A stretch of DNA of 64,000 nucleotides from Hahellaceae bacterium. GTDB taxonomy: Bacteria > Pseudomonadota > Gammaproteobacteria > Pseudomonadales > Oleiphilaceae. The DNA lies in NCBI GenBank assembly GCA_016744695.1, contig JADGDV010000003.1, forward strand, positions 175,338 to 239,337, in the 5' to 3' direction. Shown in pieces: positions 51,370-58,943 of the stretch; the first letter of the stretch is position 1; every line of letters starts with the position of its first letter. The notes beneath the pieces were generated by a model that worked only from the letters and a program-made list of their open reading frames with translations, was not told the origin of the DNA and made no database searches. A program made the position numbers and the translations under genes.

Positions 51370-52052
51370 AGCATAACCCCTGAGTTATCTAGTTGTTCCT
51401 GTAAGAGCTGTATTTGTTCGTGCGGGTTTGAAACCGTAATACCATGAGGCTGGGTACACAAGGTAACCTTGTCAGTGAAGCGCTTTAACTCTTGTGTGGG
51501 GTTACTTGATTGATACCCCAAATGACCCGCCAAAGCTTTCATCGGCAAGTCATAATTATAAAACTCCCAATATGCTGCATAGAAAAAACGTTTTCTCTCT
51601 ATATTATGTATTTCTAGTGACACCGTTTCGAAACAGTTCTTAATCCACTGATAAACTTCCCTGGCGAACAAGTGCTGTTCTGGGGTCTCAAAGGCATGTA
51701 TCGCTGTTTCAGAGTCACTCACATCCTCTATAGGTGAATGAATAATATTTTGAGTCTTATTACCCGAGGCCTCTTTCTCTGCCTTTGTTGATTTTCGGTT
51801 AATACCTTGGCGGTTTAGCTGATCCATATAGCAAGACCACACGGTTTGATGAACGTAACTGTTAATGATTTTTTCATTTTCTACATCGCTTATGTCATGT
51901 TCATTGAAGAAGTCACGCTTGAAAAGTTTTAAGAACGTTTCATGCGCAATATCTTCTATAAACTCTTTATGCTCAGGCGTTTTAACTTTCCAAGCCGTAA
52001 TTTTTTTAATTAGGTTTAAATACACACCTAATTCCTTATTACCAGCGACCAT
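51366..52052 (-). CDS. ECF-sigma-like protein
   Basis: The 228 residues resemble a group 4 sigma factor. Residues 28-48 (EFIEDIAHETFLKLFKRDF) match region 2.1, and IINSYVHQTVWSCYMDQLNRQG matches the 2.2-2.4 helices (compare the usual F-Y-L-X-R-X-V-X-D). After a Ser/Glu-rich linker, YDLPMKALAGHLGYQSSNPTQELKRFTDKV resembles region 4 with its helix-turn-helix. Both halves are divergent and the DNA-contacting residues are not certain, so it could also be a sigma-derived adaptor. It is the first gene of the Lon-nSTAND operon. Confidence 0.6.
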   Translation of the reverse strand: MVAGNKELGVYLNLIKKITAWKVKTPEHKEFIEDIAHETFLKLFKRDFFNEHDISDVENEKIINSYVHQTVWSCYMDQLNRQGINRKSTKAEKEASGNKTQNIIHSPIEDVSDSETAIHAFETPEQHLFAREVYQWIKNCFETVSLEIHNIERKRFFYAAYWEFYNYDLPMKALAGHLGYQSSNPTQELKRFTDKVTLCTQPHGITVSNPHEQIQLLQEQLDNSGVML

Positions 52053-52570
52053 AGATACCCCTACTTTTTCAGTACCAATAGAAATTAACTAACATTTAGT
52101 CGCCACATTAAACTAAACGTAGCGAAATCATTAAAGTTAACTAAGATATGATTTTTAATTTTTTAATAACACATTATTAATAAGCTTAAGGCAACTCAAA
52201 ACGTCAATTTCACCTTCTACTGTAGACAAACAAATAACTTTAATTTATGACGAGCCAAGCTCTCACTTCTACTATAACTAAATCCTCGCCAGATATGTTT
52301 CTGGTGATATCAATCAACAAAAATTAATTCATTCTAGCAGTAAACCTCCCCATAGACTTAGCATAATTGTGTAGTAATTTCAGTCTTACTTTCAGGCATT
52401 AAGAAACATTTATTGTACATGCTGAGATTAATTTCAAGGTCATTTGTTAATTCCCTTACTTCCAATGCGTTTTGTTTATTGAACAACTTATACGGGTTGT
52501 AGATAGCGAAATTAAAGCGCCTCTAACCCCTTAGTTACTAAACAAGAACCAGACAGATAGGGGTTAGCAT
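52053..52570. other. Divergent control region of blocks A and B
   Basis: This 518-base AT-rich gap separates the sigma-like operon (minus) from the dual-OB operon (plus). It contains the upstream element annotated at 52442-52490. I see no gene. Confidence 0.6.
52442..52490 (+). promoter_or_regulatory. Shared upstream element, copy 1
   Basis: This 49-base segment aligns without gaps to 54490-54538. The blocks ATTTGTTAATTCC, AATGCGTTT and ATTGAACAAC are identical in both; only the nine-base spacer and a few single bases differ. Within it, a GTTAATT-like heptamer recurs 28 bases apart. It lies about 80-130 bases before the dual-OB gene. Confidence 0.7.
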
Positions 52571-53218
52571 ATGTTCCATCAAACAGTTAACACTGTTAAC
52601 ACAGGAACTAGCGTTGATATTGTAGTGCTCGCCAATTCTTATAAGCATGGAGAGCACTGCATTGCAGGAAAATGTCTGATTACAAAAGAGTGGATAAGAC
52701 CTGTATCAGATACAAGCGGTGGCGCTATTTCATTAGAGCAAGCCAAGATACAAAATACGTATGGGAAATTTCTGACTAAGCCACTACAAAAAGTTGAAAT
52801 TTCAATAGCAAAACATGCACCACTGATAAATCAGCCCGAAAATTATTTAATTCAAAAAACACAGTGGGTACAGAAATATAATATAAAAAACCACGAGCTT
52901 TTTAATTACCTCGATACACCAGATAATTTATGGGGTATAGGAAACTATGTTTCTTATTTAGATCTACAAAATGGCACCCAAAAAGTAGATCAATCACTCT
53001 ACCTGGTTCAGGTTGATGACCTAAATTTGTTAATAAATGAAGACGGCAAAAAGAGAGCCCTTTTCACTTATAACGACGAGGAATACAACTTACCTGTTAC
53101 TGATCCAAAATTCCAAGAAATCTTGGAAGAAGACCCTGACTTAGCATCAATACTCTGCATAAGTTTGGCCTGTGAGTTTCACAATAAATGCTACAAAGTT
53201 GTCGCCACCATTTTCTAA
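52571..53218 (+). CDS. Dual OB-containing domain (DuOB) protein
   Basis: The opening DIVVLANSYKHGEHCIAGKCLITKEWIRPVS is the mark of the dual-OB domain family, in which two OB folds are thought to bind nucleic acid or nucleotide; no activity is established. The second half includes DQSLYLVQVDDLNLLINEDGKKRALFTYNDEEYNLPVTDP. Length is 215 residues. The ATG has AGGGG seven bases upstream. DUF488 and DUF4326 genes follow directly and the three form an operon. Confidence 0.75.
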   Translation: MFHQTVNTVNTGTSVDIVVLANSYKHGEHCIAGKCLITKEWIRPVSDTSGGAISLEQAKIQNTYGKFLTKPLQKVEISIAKHAPLINQPENYLIQKTQWVQKYNIKNHELFNYLDTPDNLWGIGNYVSYLDLQNGTQKVDQSLYLVQVDDLNLLINEDGKKRALFTYNDEEYNLPVTDPKFQEILEEDPDLASILCISLACEFHNKCYKVVATIF

Positions 53219-53230
53219 ACAAGGGTAATT

Positions 53231-53671
53231 ATGAATACATATACGATTGGATTCACAAAAAAAAGCGCTGAAGTATTTTTCAAGCATATTAGTGATGCCG
53301 AAATAAAAACCTTAATTGATGTGCGATTAAATAACGTATCTCAGCTAGCAGGTTTCGCTAAGAAAAATGATCTTAAATATTTTTTGACTGCATTATGCGA
53401 TGCAAGCTATATACACATACCCGATTTTGCTCCAACTAAAGAGATGCTCAATGCCTACAAAAAAAAGGAGATTAGCTGGCATTCATATGAAGATAAGTTT
53501 CTGAACTTAATCTCTCAACGAAATGTTGAGCGTATAATAAGGCCAGAACTCATTAATAACAGTTGTTTTTTATGCAGTGAACATGAACCGCATTTGTGTC
53601 ATCGCCGTTTAGTTGTAGACTACCTCAACGAACAGTTAAATTTAAACTTAAAGATTAGGCATTTATTTTAA
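53231..53671 (+). CDS. DUF488 domain protein
   Basis: The motifs YTIGFTKKSAEVFFKHI at the start, LIDVRLNNVSQLAGFAKKNDLKYFL and CFLCSEHEPHLCHRRLVVDYL at the end, with the paired Cys and His, define DUF488. Members often travel with defence or modification genes but have no assigned activity. Length is 146 residues. It is 12 bases downstream of the dual-OB gene and one base before the DUF4326 gene. Confidence 0.85.
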   Translation: MNTYTIGFTKKSAEVFFKHISDAEIKTLIDVRLNNVSQLAGFAKKNDLKYFLTALCDASYIHIPDFAPTKEMLNAYKKKEISWHSYEDKFLNLISQRNVERIIRPELINNSCFLCSEHEPHLCHRRLVVDYLNEQLNLNLKIRHLF

Positions 53672-53672
53672 T

Positions 53673-54284
53673 ATGAAAAACATATACATATATTATCCTA
53701 AAGCGTTTAATTCCCAAGGTAAATTTGACCGAAAATTAGCTCGAATTATTGGCAATACAACTGACTTTACAATATTTTTTCCAAGCGATTCAAATAAGTT
53801 GATCAGCCATTTTTTCAATGAGGCCTTTCCGTCTATTCCATTAATAAAATGCGACCCACTACCTTCTGTGCCAGATAATATGACTCATGCCATTATTTTC
53901 GATGATGGTGAGTGTTTTATAGATCAAGTGATAAAAATAAAAGAAAAATCTATTCCACTCAGGCTCATTAAAATCGATATTACACGCGTAATTAACATAA
54001 AGCGTGACACTGATGCTCTCCAAAATACAAACGCCACAAACTATGAATATATTGGTCGAGGATCATACTGGGGGAACCCTCATAGCATGTTTGAAGAGGG
54101 GGATGAACGAGAAGAGGTGATACGAAAATACAAGTACGATTTTGATTACGAGAAATTCATAAATATCGATAAGTCAGAAGTTTATAAACTTGCAGGTAAA
54201 AGGCTTGGGTGCTTTTGTAAGCCTGCTGTATGCCATGGCGATGTATTAGCTGACTATCTCAACAGTTGGGACGATGGAAAGTAA
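53673..54284 (+). CDS. DUF4326 domain protein with N-terminal extension
   Basis: Residues about 125-200 carry the DUF4326 signature: YIGRGSYWGNPHSMF and LAGKRLGCFCKPAVCHGDVLADYL. The preceding 120 residues (starting IYIYYPKAFNSQGKFDRKLARIIG) look like a separate Rossmann-like domain, perhaps of the SLOG/DUF2493 type with IIFDDGECFIDQVIKIKEKSIPLRLIKI; this second assignment is tentative. It closes the three-gene operon and has no ribosome binding site of its own, so coupling to the upstream gene is likely. Confidence 0.75.
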   Translation: MKNIYIYYPKAFNSQGKFDRKLARIIGNTTDFTIFFPSDSNKLISHFFNEAFPSIPLIKCDPLPSVPDNMTHAIIFDDGECFIDQVIKIKEKSIPLRLIKIDITRVINIKRDTDALQNTNATNYEYIGRGSYWGNPHSMFEEGDEREEVIRKYKYDFDYEKFINIDKSEVYKLAGKRLGCFCKPAVCHGDVLADYLNSWDDGK

Positions 54285-54591
54285 GAAACGTGGCATTTTT
54301 TCTGACCATTTGAGATGAGTGCTTATGAAAATTTCATCTGACAGTTAACGAGCACTAAACGGTATCTGTCACCCTAAACCCAGCACCGAACTTCCCCTCT
54401 CTATTTCAATTATATAAATTCAGGCTATATCTATTAATGATCATGCTTCCACGTACTTTATCCGCATAGTCTTAAATATATTTAATTCTATTTGTTAATT
54501 CCAATCCATTTAATGCGTTTAGTTAATTGAACAACCTATTCGAATACCGAAAGAGTTCAATTTACCCGCATAAGCGTATTAAGGAAGCCCT
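54285..54591. other. Upstream region of the ZorAB-like operon
   Basis: This 307-base AT-rich stretch contains the second copy of the shared element (54490-54538). No gene is seen. Confidence 0.6.
54490..54538 (+). promoter_or_regulatory. Shared upstream element, copy 2
   Basis: This matches 52442-52490 base by base over 49 positions with about seven to ten differences, most of them in one nine-base spacer. It contains GTTAATT twice, 28 bases apart. It lies about 55-100 bases before the Sel1 gene that opens the ZorAB-like operon. Confidence 0.7.
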
Positions 54592-55065
54592 ATGTCTCAA
54601 ATATTAATACCCACCCCCGAAGACATTGCATTGTTGATGTCACTGGCAGAGCAAGGAGATAAAACATACCAGTTTGCTGTAGGTATTATTTATGGTGAGG
54701 GCCACGGCGTGCCTATAGATGAAGAAGAAGCGGTTACGTGGTTTACAAAAGCCGCAAAGCAAGGTCATTTAGACGCGCAATTTAATGTGGGCATGGCTTA
54801 CTTTATGAGTAAAGGAACGTTTAAAAACCACATGAAAGCACTTCACTGGTTCACCCTGGCTGCTGAGCAAGGTGATACTGAATCGTATTTCAAATTAGGA
54901 GTGCTTTTCTCGAAAGGTGATGATGGCGTACCGTTTAATTTGTCCACCGCAGCCAAGTTTTTTGAAATTGCCCTTACAAATGGGCACCCCGAGGCTAAAA
55001 CCAACCTTGACCTGATCTACTCCAGTGACGTGTTAGACGGTGAACCTTCCTGCAACACACATTAA
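54592..55065 (+). CDS. Sel1-repeat protein
   Basis: Three Sel1-like repeats are visible: GDKTYQFAVGIIYGEGHGVP with AVTWFTKAAKQGH, LDAQFNVGMAYFMSKGTFKN with ALHWFTLAAEQGD, and TESYFKLGVLFSKGDDGVPF with AAKFFEIALTNGH. Such repeats form alpha-alpha solenoids that bind proteins. The 157-residue protein has no signal peptide, so it should be cytoplasmic. AAGGA precedes the ATG. It opens a seven-gene plus-strand operon and could be its sensor or scaffold (inference). Confidence 0.85.
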   Translation: MSQILIPTPEDIALLMSLAEQGDKTYQFAVGIIYGEGHGVPIDEEEAVTWFTKAAKQGHLDAQFNVGMAYFMSKGTFKNHMKALHWFTLAAEQGDTESYFKLGVLFSKGDDGVPFNLSTAAKFFEIALTNGHPEAKTNLDLIYSSDVLDGEPSCNTH

Positions 55066-55078
55066 TTGAGTATTTACC

Positions 55079-55330
55079 ATGTCTACATTTTTAGAAAACT
55101 TAAAGAACGTTAAAGGCAAAAGTAAGGCGCAGTTTGACCAGTTTATTTTTGAAAACTCTAAGAAATCAGTTTTGAAAGAACTGCAAGATAATGAAATTGC
55201 CCCAGAGGATATAACGCCAGAGGAAATGGATGAATTGCTTGCTGAAGAAATAAAAACTCAACGTGAGTTTGCCAAAGGACTTGCCACTGGGTCAATTGGC
55301 TTTGCGATGCTGTTGGAGCTGCTAGGGTGA
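55079..55330 (+). CDS. Hypothetical protein (83 residues)
   Basis: The protein is acidic and helical (FENSKKSVLKELQDNEIAPE, then EEMDELLAEEIKTQREFAKG) and ends in a weakly hydrophobic stretch (TGSIGFAMLLELLG). No family is recognised. It lies 13 bases after the Sel1 gene, and its stop overlaps the start of the next gene, which supports it as real. Confidence 0.6.
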   Translation: MSTFLENLKNVKGKSKAQFDQFIFENSKKSVLKELQDNEIAPEDITPEEMDELLAEEIKTQREFAKGLATGSIGFAMLLELLG

Positions 55331-55662
55331 TGATTCGATTACTTAGTCCCCTACTCCTTTGGGCATTTCTTAAAGCAAACCGGAACGCCTTAAAGCGCTT
55401 ATTCATTGTCGCGTTTGCCTATCTTCTTGCGTTGGTGGTTTACATTGATTTTGAAGCCGTCTTTTTTGAGGGCGAGATTGTCGTATTTAAATTGATTAAG
55501 TGGCTGATGATTTTGGTTTCTATTACTCATATTGGCTTTGTGTTTAAAACGTTTAAGTCGCACCCCCGGTCACAACACACTTCACAACAAAATGATCACG
55601 AAGATATTACGAAGCCTTTGTTAACGAAATCGCAGAAAATCATTCGAAAATATAAACAGTAG
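55327..55662 (+). CDS. Hypothetical membrane protein (111 residues)
   Basis: Three hydrophobic segments (about 2-15, 27-43 and 56-76) precede a polar tail rich in Gln, His and Lys. The start is GTG at 55327 overlapping the preceding stop (GTGATGA) or the adjacent ATG. No family is recognised. It is in the middle of the ZorAB-like operon. Confidence 0.6.
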   Translation: MMIRLLSPLLLWAFLKANRNALKRLFIVAFAYLLALVVYIDFEAVFFEGEIVVFKLIKWLMILVSITHIGFVFKTFKSHPRSQHTSQQNDHEDITKPLLTKSQKIIRKYKQ

Positions 55663-55668
55663 GTAACC

Positions 55669-56223
55669 ATGAGACTTGCAATACTCCAGCGTAAACAGCA
55701 AAGCACAAAGCAGTTTGTTGACTCTGTACTTAAGCACTGCAAAAAAGTCGAAGGGGCGATTTTACAAAATGATACATCAACTCAAATAGAGGAGAAACTG
55801 GTCAGCATAGGTGTTGCTTCATTATTTATGTGGCTAGTTGGACTTCTTTTATCATTAACGGGGATTGGCATTCTATTGTTTTTAATCGGCCTGGTTCTCT
55901 CAAGGGTGATTAATGCCAAAGTGTATGGCAAGACTCGCTCTGAAGACGTCTTAAATGATGAAGAGAAGCAACTGATTGAGTTTATACACGCCTACACGAA
56001 GCAGCTTAAGGGCTTGAAGATGAAAGTAGGACTAGCCTCCAAAAGAAACCACGTTCTTTTTTTAGAATACCCTAAACGTAAGACCGAACTGGCGAACTTA
56101 ACTCATAAGGTCAAGGTATTGGATATTAAACACTTGAGTATTAAATACCGCACCGTTTATTCAAAACTCATAAATACACAAGATACCCTGATTACTCACC
56201 TTGATCACGCTTACCGAATTTAA
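55669..56223 (+). CDS. Hypothetical membrane protein (184 residues)
   Basis: Helical ends flank two tightly spaced membrane helices (GVASLFMWLVGLLLSLTGIG and ILLFLIGLVLSRVI, about 48-83). The C-terminal 100 residues are basic and probably a coiled coil (KQLIEFIHAYTKQLKGLKMK and beyond). No family is recognised. It lies seven bases after the previous gene and 16 bases before the ZorA-like start I favour. Confidence 0.6.
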   Translation: MRLAILQRKQQSTKQFVDSVLKHCKKVEGAILQNDTSTQIEEKLVSIGVASLFMWLVGLLLSLTGIGILLFLIGLVLSRVINAKVYGKTRSEDVLNDEEKQLIEFIHAYTKQLKGLKMKVGLASKRNHVLFLEYPKRKTELANLTHKVKVLDIKHLSIKYRTVYSKLINTQDTLITHLDHAYRI

Positions 56224-56239
56224 CGACAGAGACCATTAT

Positions 56240-57073
56240 ATGATTCATAACATTAGTACACTGTTCATCACTATCATTGCCGTTTTTTTCCTGATGAGTC
56301 TGGTACGTAAAAAGAACTATCGCAATGAATGTGTCAGCGTTGGCATTTTGGGCACCTTCGTAGGTATCACCTTCAGTTTGTATAATTTCGACTCGACCCA
56401 TATTTCAGGCTCAATCCCCATCTTTATTGATGGTCTTAAAATGGCTTTCATCACCTCTGCGGCAGGTGTATCTGCTTCTATTTTTTTATCACTCAGTAAA
56501 CCTGACTCAGAAGTAAGCAGCCTTGAGAAATTAGTTGAACTTCAAGAAGCCAATAACCACATACTGAAAACGTCGCTAGCAAACCTTGCCGAAAGTTCGA
56601 GTGAGGAGATTGTAAAAGCCCTCAAAGACGTGGTCGCTGACTTTAATAGCAACATTGACACTCAATTTGGTGAAAACTTCAAAGCGCTCAATGACGCATT
56701 CCATAAGCTTGTGGTTTGGCAACAACGATACACTTTGATGATTGAAAACCAACAAGATGCAACCAAGAAACAGCACGAATTAACAATGCGACGTTTGACT
56801 GACTTTGAGAAAATTGAGAATAAAAAGCTGGATACTCTGCAAGCACAAGGAGAGTCGTTTATTCAATTATTAAACAACCACGCGATTGAACTAAAAGGTC
56901 AAACGGAAGGTATTCAGAATATTATTTCAACCTTTAAAGGCCACTCTAGTGAGATTACTAACAGTTTAAGCTCAAGTTTAAGTCACGTAAATAAACGTAT
57001 CGAAGACTCGGTACAACTCGCAGAGGATAACATCACTACATTGATTGGTGTCGCTAATGGGAAGTTAAGATAA
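56240..57073 (+). CDS. ZorA-like MotA/TolQ/ExbB proton-channel protein
   Basis: I start at the ATG of MIHNISTLFITIIAVFF, with GAGA upstream, and not at the TTG 13 codons earlier inside the previous gene. Three membrane helices are seen (about 5-22, 33-50, 66-84). Helix two reads VGILGTFVGITFSL and helix three IDGLKMAFITSAAGVSASIF, both typical of the MotA/TolQ/ExbB family and closest by eye to ZorA of Zorya defence. A coiled-coil tail of about 190 residues follows, much shorter than that of known ZorA. The stop overlaps the partner gene (TAATG). Confidence 0.75.
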   Translation: MIHNISTLFITIIAVFFLMSLVRKKNYRNECVSVGILGTFVGITFSLYNFDSTHISGSIPIFIDGLKMAFITSAAGVSASIFLSLSKPDSEVSSLEKLVELQEANNHILKTSLANLAESSSEEIVKALKDVVADFNSNIDTQFGENFKALNDAFHKLVVWQQRYTLMIENQQDATKKQHELTMRRLTDFEKIENKKLDTLQAQGESFIQLLNNHAIELKGQTEGIQNIISTFKGHSSEITNSLSSSLSHVNKRIEDSVQLAEDNITTLIGVANGKLR

Positions 57074-57717
57074 TGAACAAAAGCGCATCAATGGGCTTGG
57101 CCGACATGATGTCAGCGTTAATGATGACGTTTATGTTTATCTCAATTGCTTTTCTGGCACAACTTGAACAAAGCCATATGACGTTCACGAAAGAAATGAA
57201 CACTGCACTTCACGATGAGTTTGATCAAGATATGGTACGCTGGAAAGCAGAAATAACCGATGACAATGTAGTGCGATTTCGCGCCCCTTTTTTGGTTGGC
57301 AGTACAACAATACCTGATGATTTTAAGGGCGTGTTAAACGAGTTTTGCCCACGCTACATTAAAGTGCTTGTACAAGACGAATTTATTGATGGCATTCAAG
57401 AAGTCAAAGTTGAAGGACACACATCCAAGGGGTGGAATAAGAACACTAGCCCAGAGAATAGCTTTATTAACAATATTGAATTATCACAGCAAAGGGCCAT
57501 AAATGTATTATCATTTTGTTATCTATTAGAAGATCCGCAGATTACCCGTAAGCGCGAATGGTTAGAGAAATACTTTCATGCAAACGGCTTAGCATCCTCT
57601 AAACCTGTTTATATCGATGGTCATATTTCTACTGAAATATCTCGAAGGGTCGACTTTATGATTGTTCCAAAGCTCAATCGTGAATTCAATGCTGAAGTAC
57701 CTAACTTACACAATTAA
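57073..57717 (+). CDS. ZorB-like OmpA/MotB-domain protein
   Basis: The single membrane helix MGLADMMSALMMTFMFISIA has Asp11 in the position of the proton-carrying aspartate of MotB and ZorB. A linker leads to an OmpA-type domain with VKVEGHTSKGW (about 112-121), SQQRAINVLSFCYL (138-151) and the closing SRRVDFMIV, which in this family grips peptidoglycan. Length is 214 residues. It overlaps the channel gene by one base. No ZorC, ZorD or ZorE gene is next to it. Confidence 0.75.
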   Translation: MNKSASMGLADMMSALMMTFMFISIAFLAQLEQSHMTFTKEMNTALHDEFDQDMVRWKAEITDDNVVRFRAPFLVGSTTIPDDFKGVLNEFCPRYIKVLVQDEFIDGIQEVKVEGHTSKGWNKNTSPENSFINNIELSQQRAINVLSFCYLLEDPQITRKREWLEKYFHANGLASSKPVYIDGHISTEISRRVDFMIVPKLNREFNAEVPNLHN

Positions 57718-57729
57718 GAATAAATTATT

Positions 57730-58113
57730 ATGATGCAAAATAAAATAATAGTAACGCTTTCTCTTACCCTATTGATGACTGGTTGTAGTTCACAAGAAAA
57801 ACTTAATGAAAAATGGTATCAGCAACGCTGGTGTGACCAAAAAGATGGACGGGTAGAAGTTTACCTGAAAGACAAGACCCGCTGTGACTGCCTAACTGAT
57901 GACTATGCTATCGAGGTTGATTTTGCCCGTAAATGGGCAGAAGCAGTGGGCCAGTCATTACATTATTCAAAAATGACGGGAGAACAAGCTGGTATTTTAT
58001 TAATAGTTGAAGGTAATAAAGACAAGAAATACCTTAGTCGTTTAGAGAGTGTTATTGATTACCACAATCTCCCCATTACAGTTTGGACGACAAACCAATC
58101 TGAACTAGACTGA
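57730..58113 (+). CDS. Lipoprotein with a PD-(D/E)XK-like core
   Basis: A lipoprotein signal (LLMTGC, anchor Cys19) is followed by a short domain: RVEVYLKDKTRCDCLTDDYA, then IEVDFARKWAEAVGQSLHYS and GILLIVEG. The residues Asp53, Glu62 and Lys68, set in a beta-strand, beta-strand, helix pattern, resemble the PD-(D/E)XK nuclease core with the motif D-X(8)-E-V-D-F-X-X-K. This reading is by eye. A nuclease-like fold behind a lipid anchor is unusual. It is the last gene of the ZorAB-like operon, 12 bases after the ZorB-like gene. Confidence 0.6.
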   Translation: MMQNKIIVTLSLTLLMTGCSSQEKLNEKWYQQRWCDQKDGRVEVYLKDKTRCDCLTDDYAIEVDFARKWAEAVGQSLHYSKMTGEQAGILLIVEGNKDKKYLSRLESVIDYHNLPITVWTTNQSELD

Positions 58114-58943
58114 GTTTAAATATCTACATAAGATTCGGGCAGTCCAAAGGGTCAGGACTGTCATTCAGCTATTCTAAACTCAAACGTCTCCTTTGGCATG
58201 ACTTCGATAATTTGATAGATAATCAAATCACCGAAACTCAATGACCGCTTTTTGTGTAGACAAAAAATCGCCATATCACTTAAAACCTCCTCAAAAAATA
58301 CCTTTCCAATGAATTTCAAATGATGTGTTTTAAATCGAAAATGTCGAAAAAAGGCAAGCCCTAGATAGAAAATAATATGAAATGCTAAAGACCGCTTTTG
58401 GCCGTTCTCTGCCTAAACAGGCTCCTGCTATCTAAGGCAGCAAATGGGTTGTGATTTCAATTAGTTGCTGAAACACGCTATTTTTATTTAATAAGAATAA
58501 AGTGATCTTTTTTTGAGGTAATAGTTAGTGTGAGAAAGCAAATATTTAGACTTGCTCAAACTTTATTCCCACCGCCCCCTTATTTGTTATCACTACAAGG
58601 CTTATATTTTTGGTCTAGGTTTGAGGCGAATTGGACATTCTATCGATTTAGTACACCCCCCTTAAATGCGAGAAACAATTGAACAAGTAGTCAGAAAACA
58701 ACTTCCACCGAATTTAATTATAGTAGGGCTTTACTCACTCATATCACGCTACTTTATACGCATCGAAAAATCAGAATTTGTGATGCTGTAGCCCTCTACC
58801 CGCTCTTTGTCTCTATCTAAACAATGTTATTATTTAAGGCCTGAATGGAAGGATGTTTTTACAGGACTTTAAGGTCTTGGTTCAGCCTTCATTCATGCTA
58901 AATGGATACAATTTTAATATTCAACTTACTTGAGAGAACCAAA
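58114..58943. other. Long gap with GACCGCTTTTGGCC-type repeats
   Basis: About 830 bases without a supported gene. Two copies of GACCGCTTTT occur (58241 and 58390), a sequence common in intergenic DNA of marine gammaproteobacteria. A frame without a start codon runs on the minus strand through 58171-58416. The remaining stretch to 58900 shows nothing I can name. Confidence 0.4.

Noticed and set aside
45291..52052. BREX or Avs assignment for the Lon-STAND operon
   Set aside because: No PglX, PglZ or BrxC genes are present, and the large proteins have a different N-terminal effector and no TPR sensor array as in Avs.
52053..58113. Complete Zorya system
   Set aside because: Only ZorA- and ZorB-like genes are present; no helicase or nuclease gene of ZorC, ZorD or ZorE type is seen nearby, so I do not call it Zorya.
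58171..58416. Minus-strand open frame ending FEFRIAE before TGA
   Set aside because: It has no start codon, contains two GACCGCTTTT-type intergenic repeats in its frame and matches no family I know; treated as non-coding.
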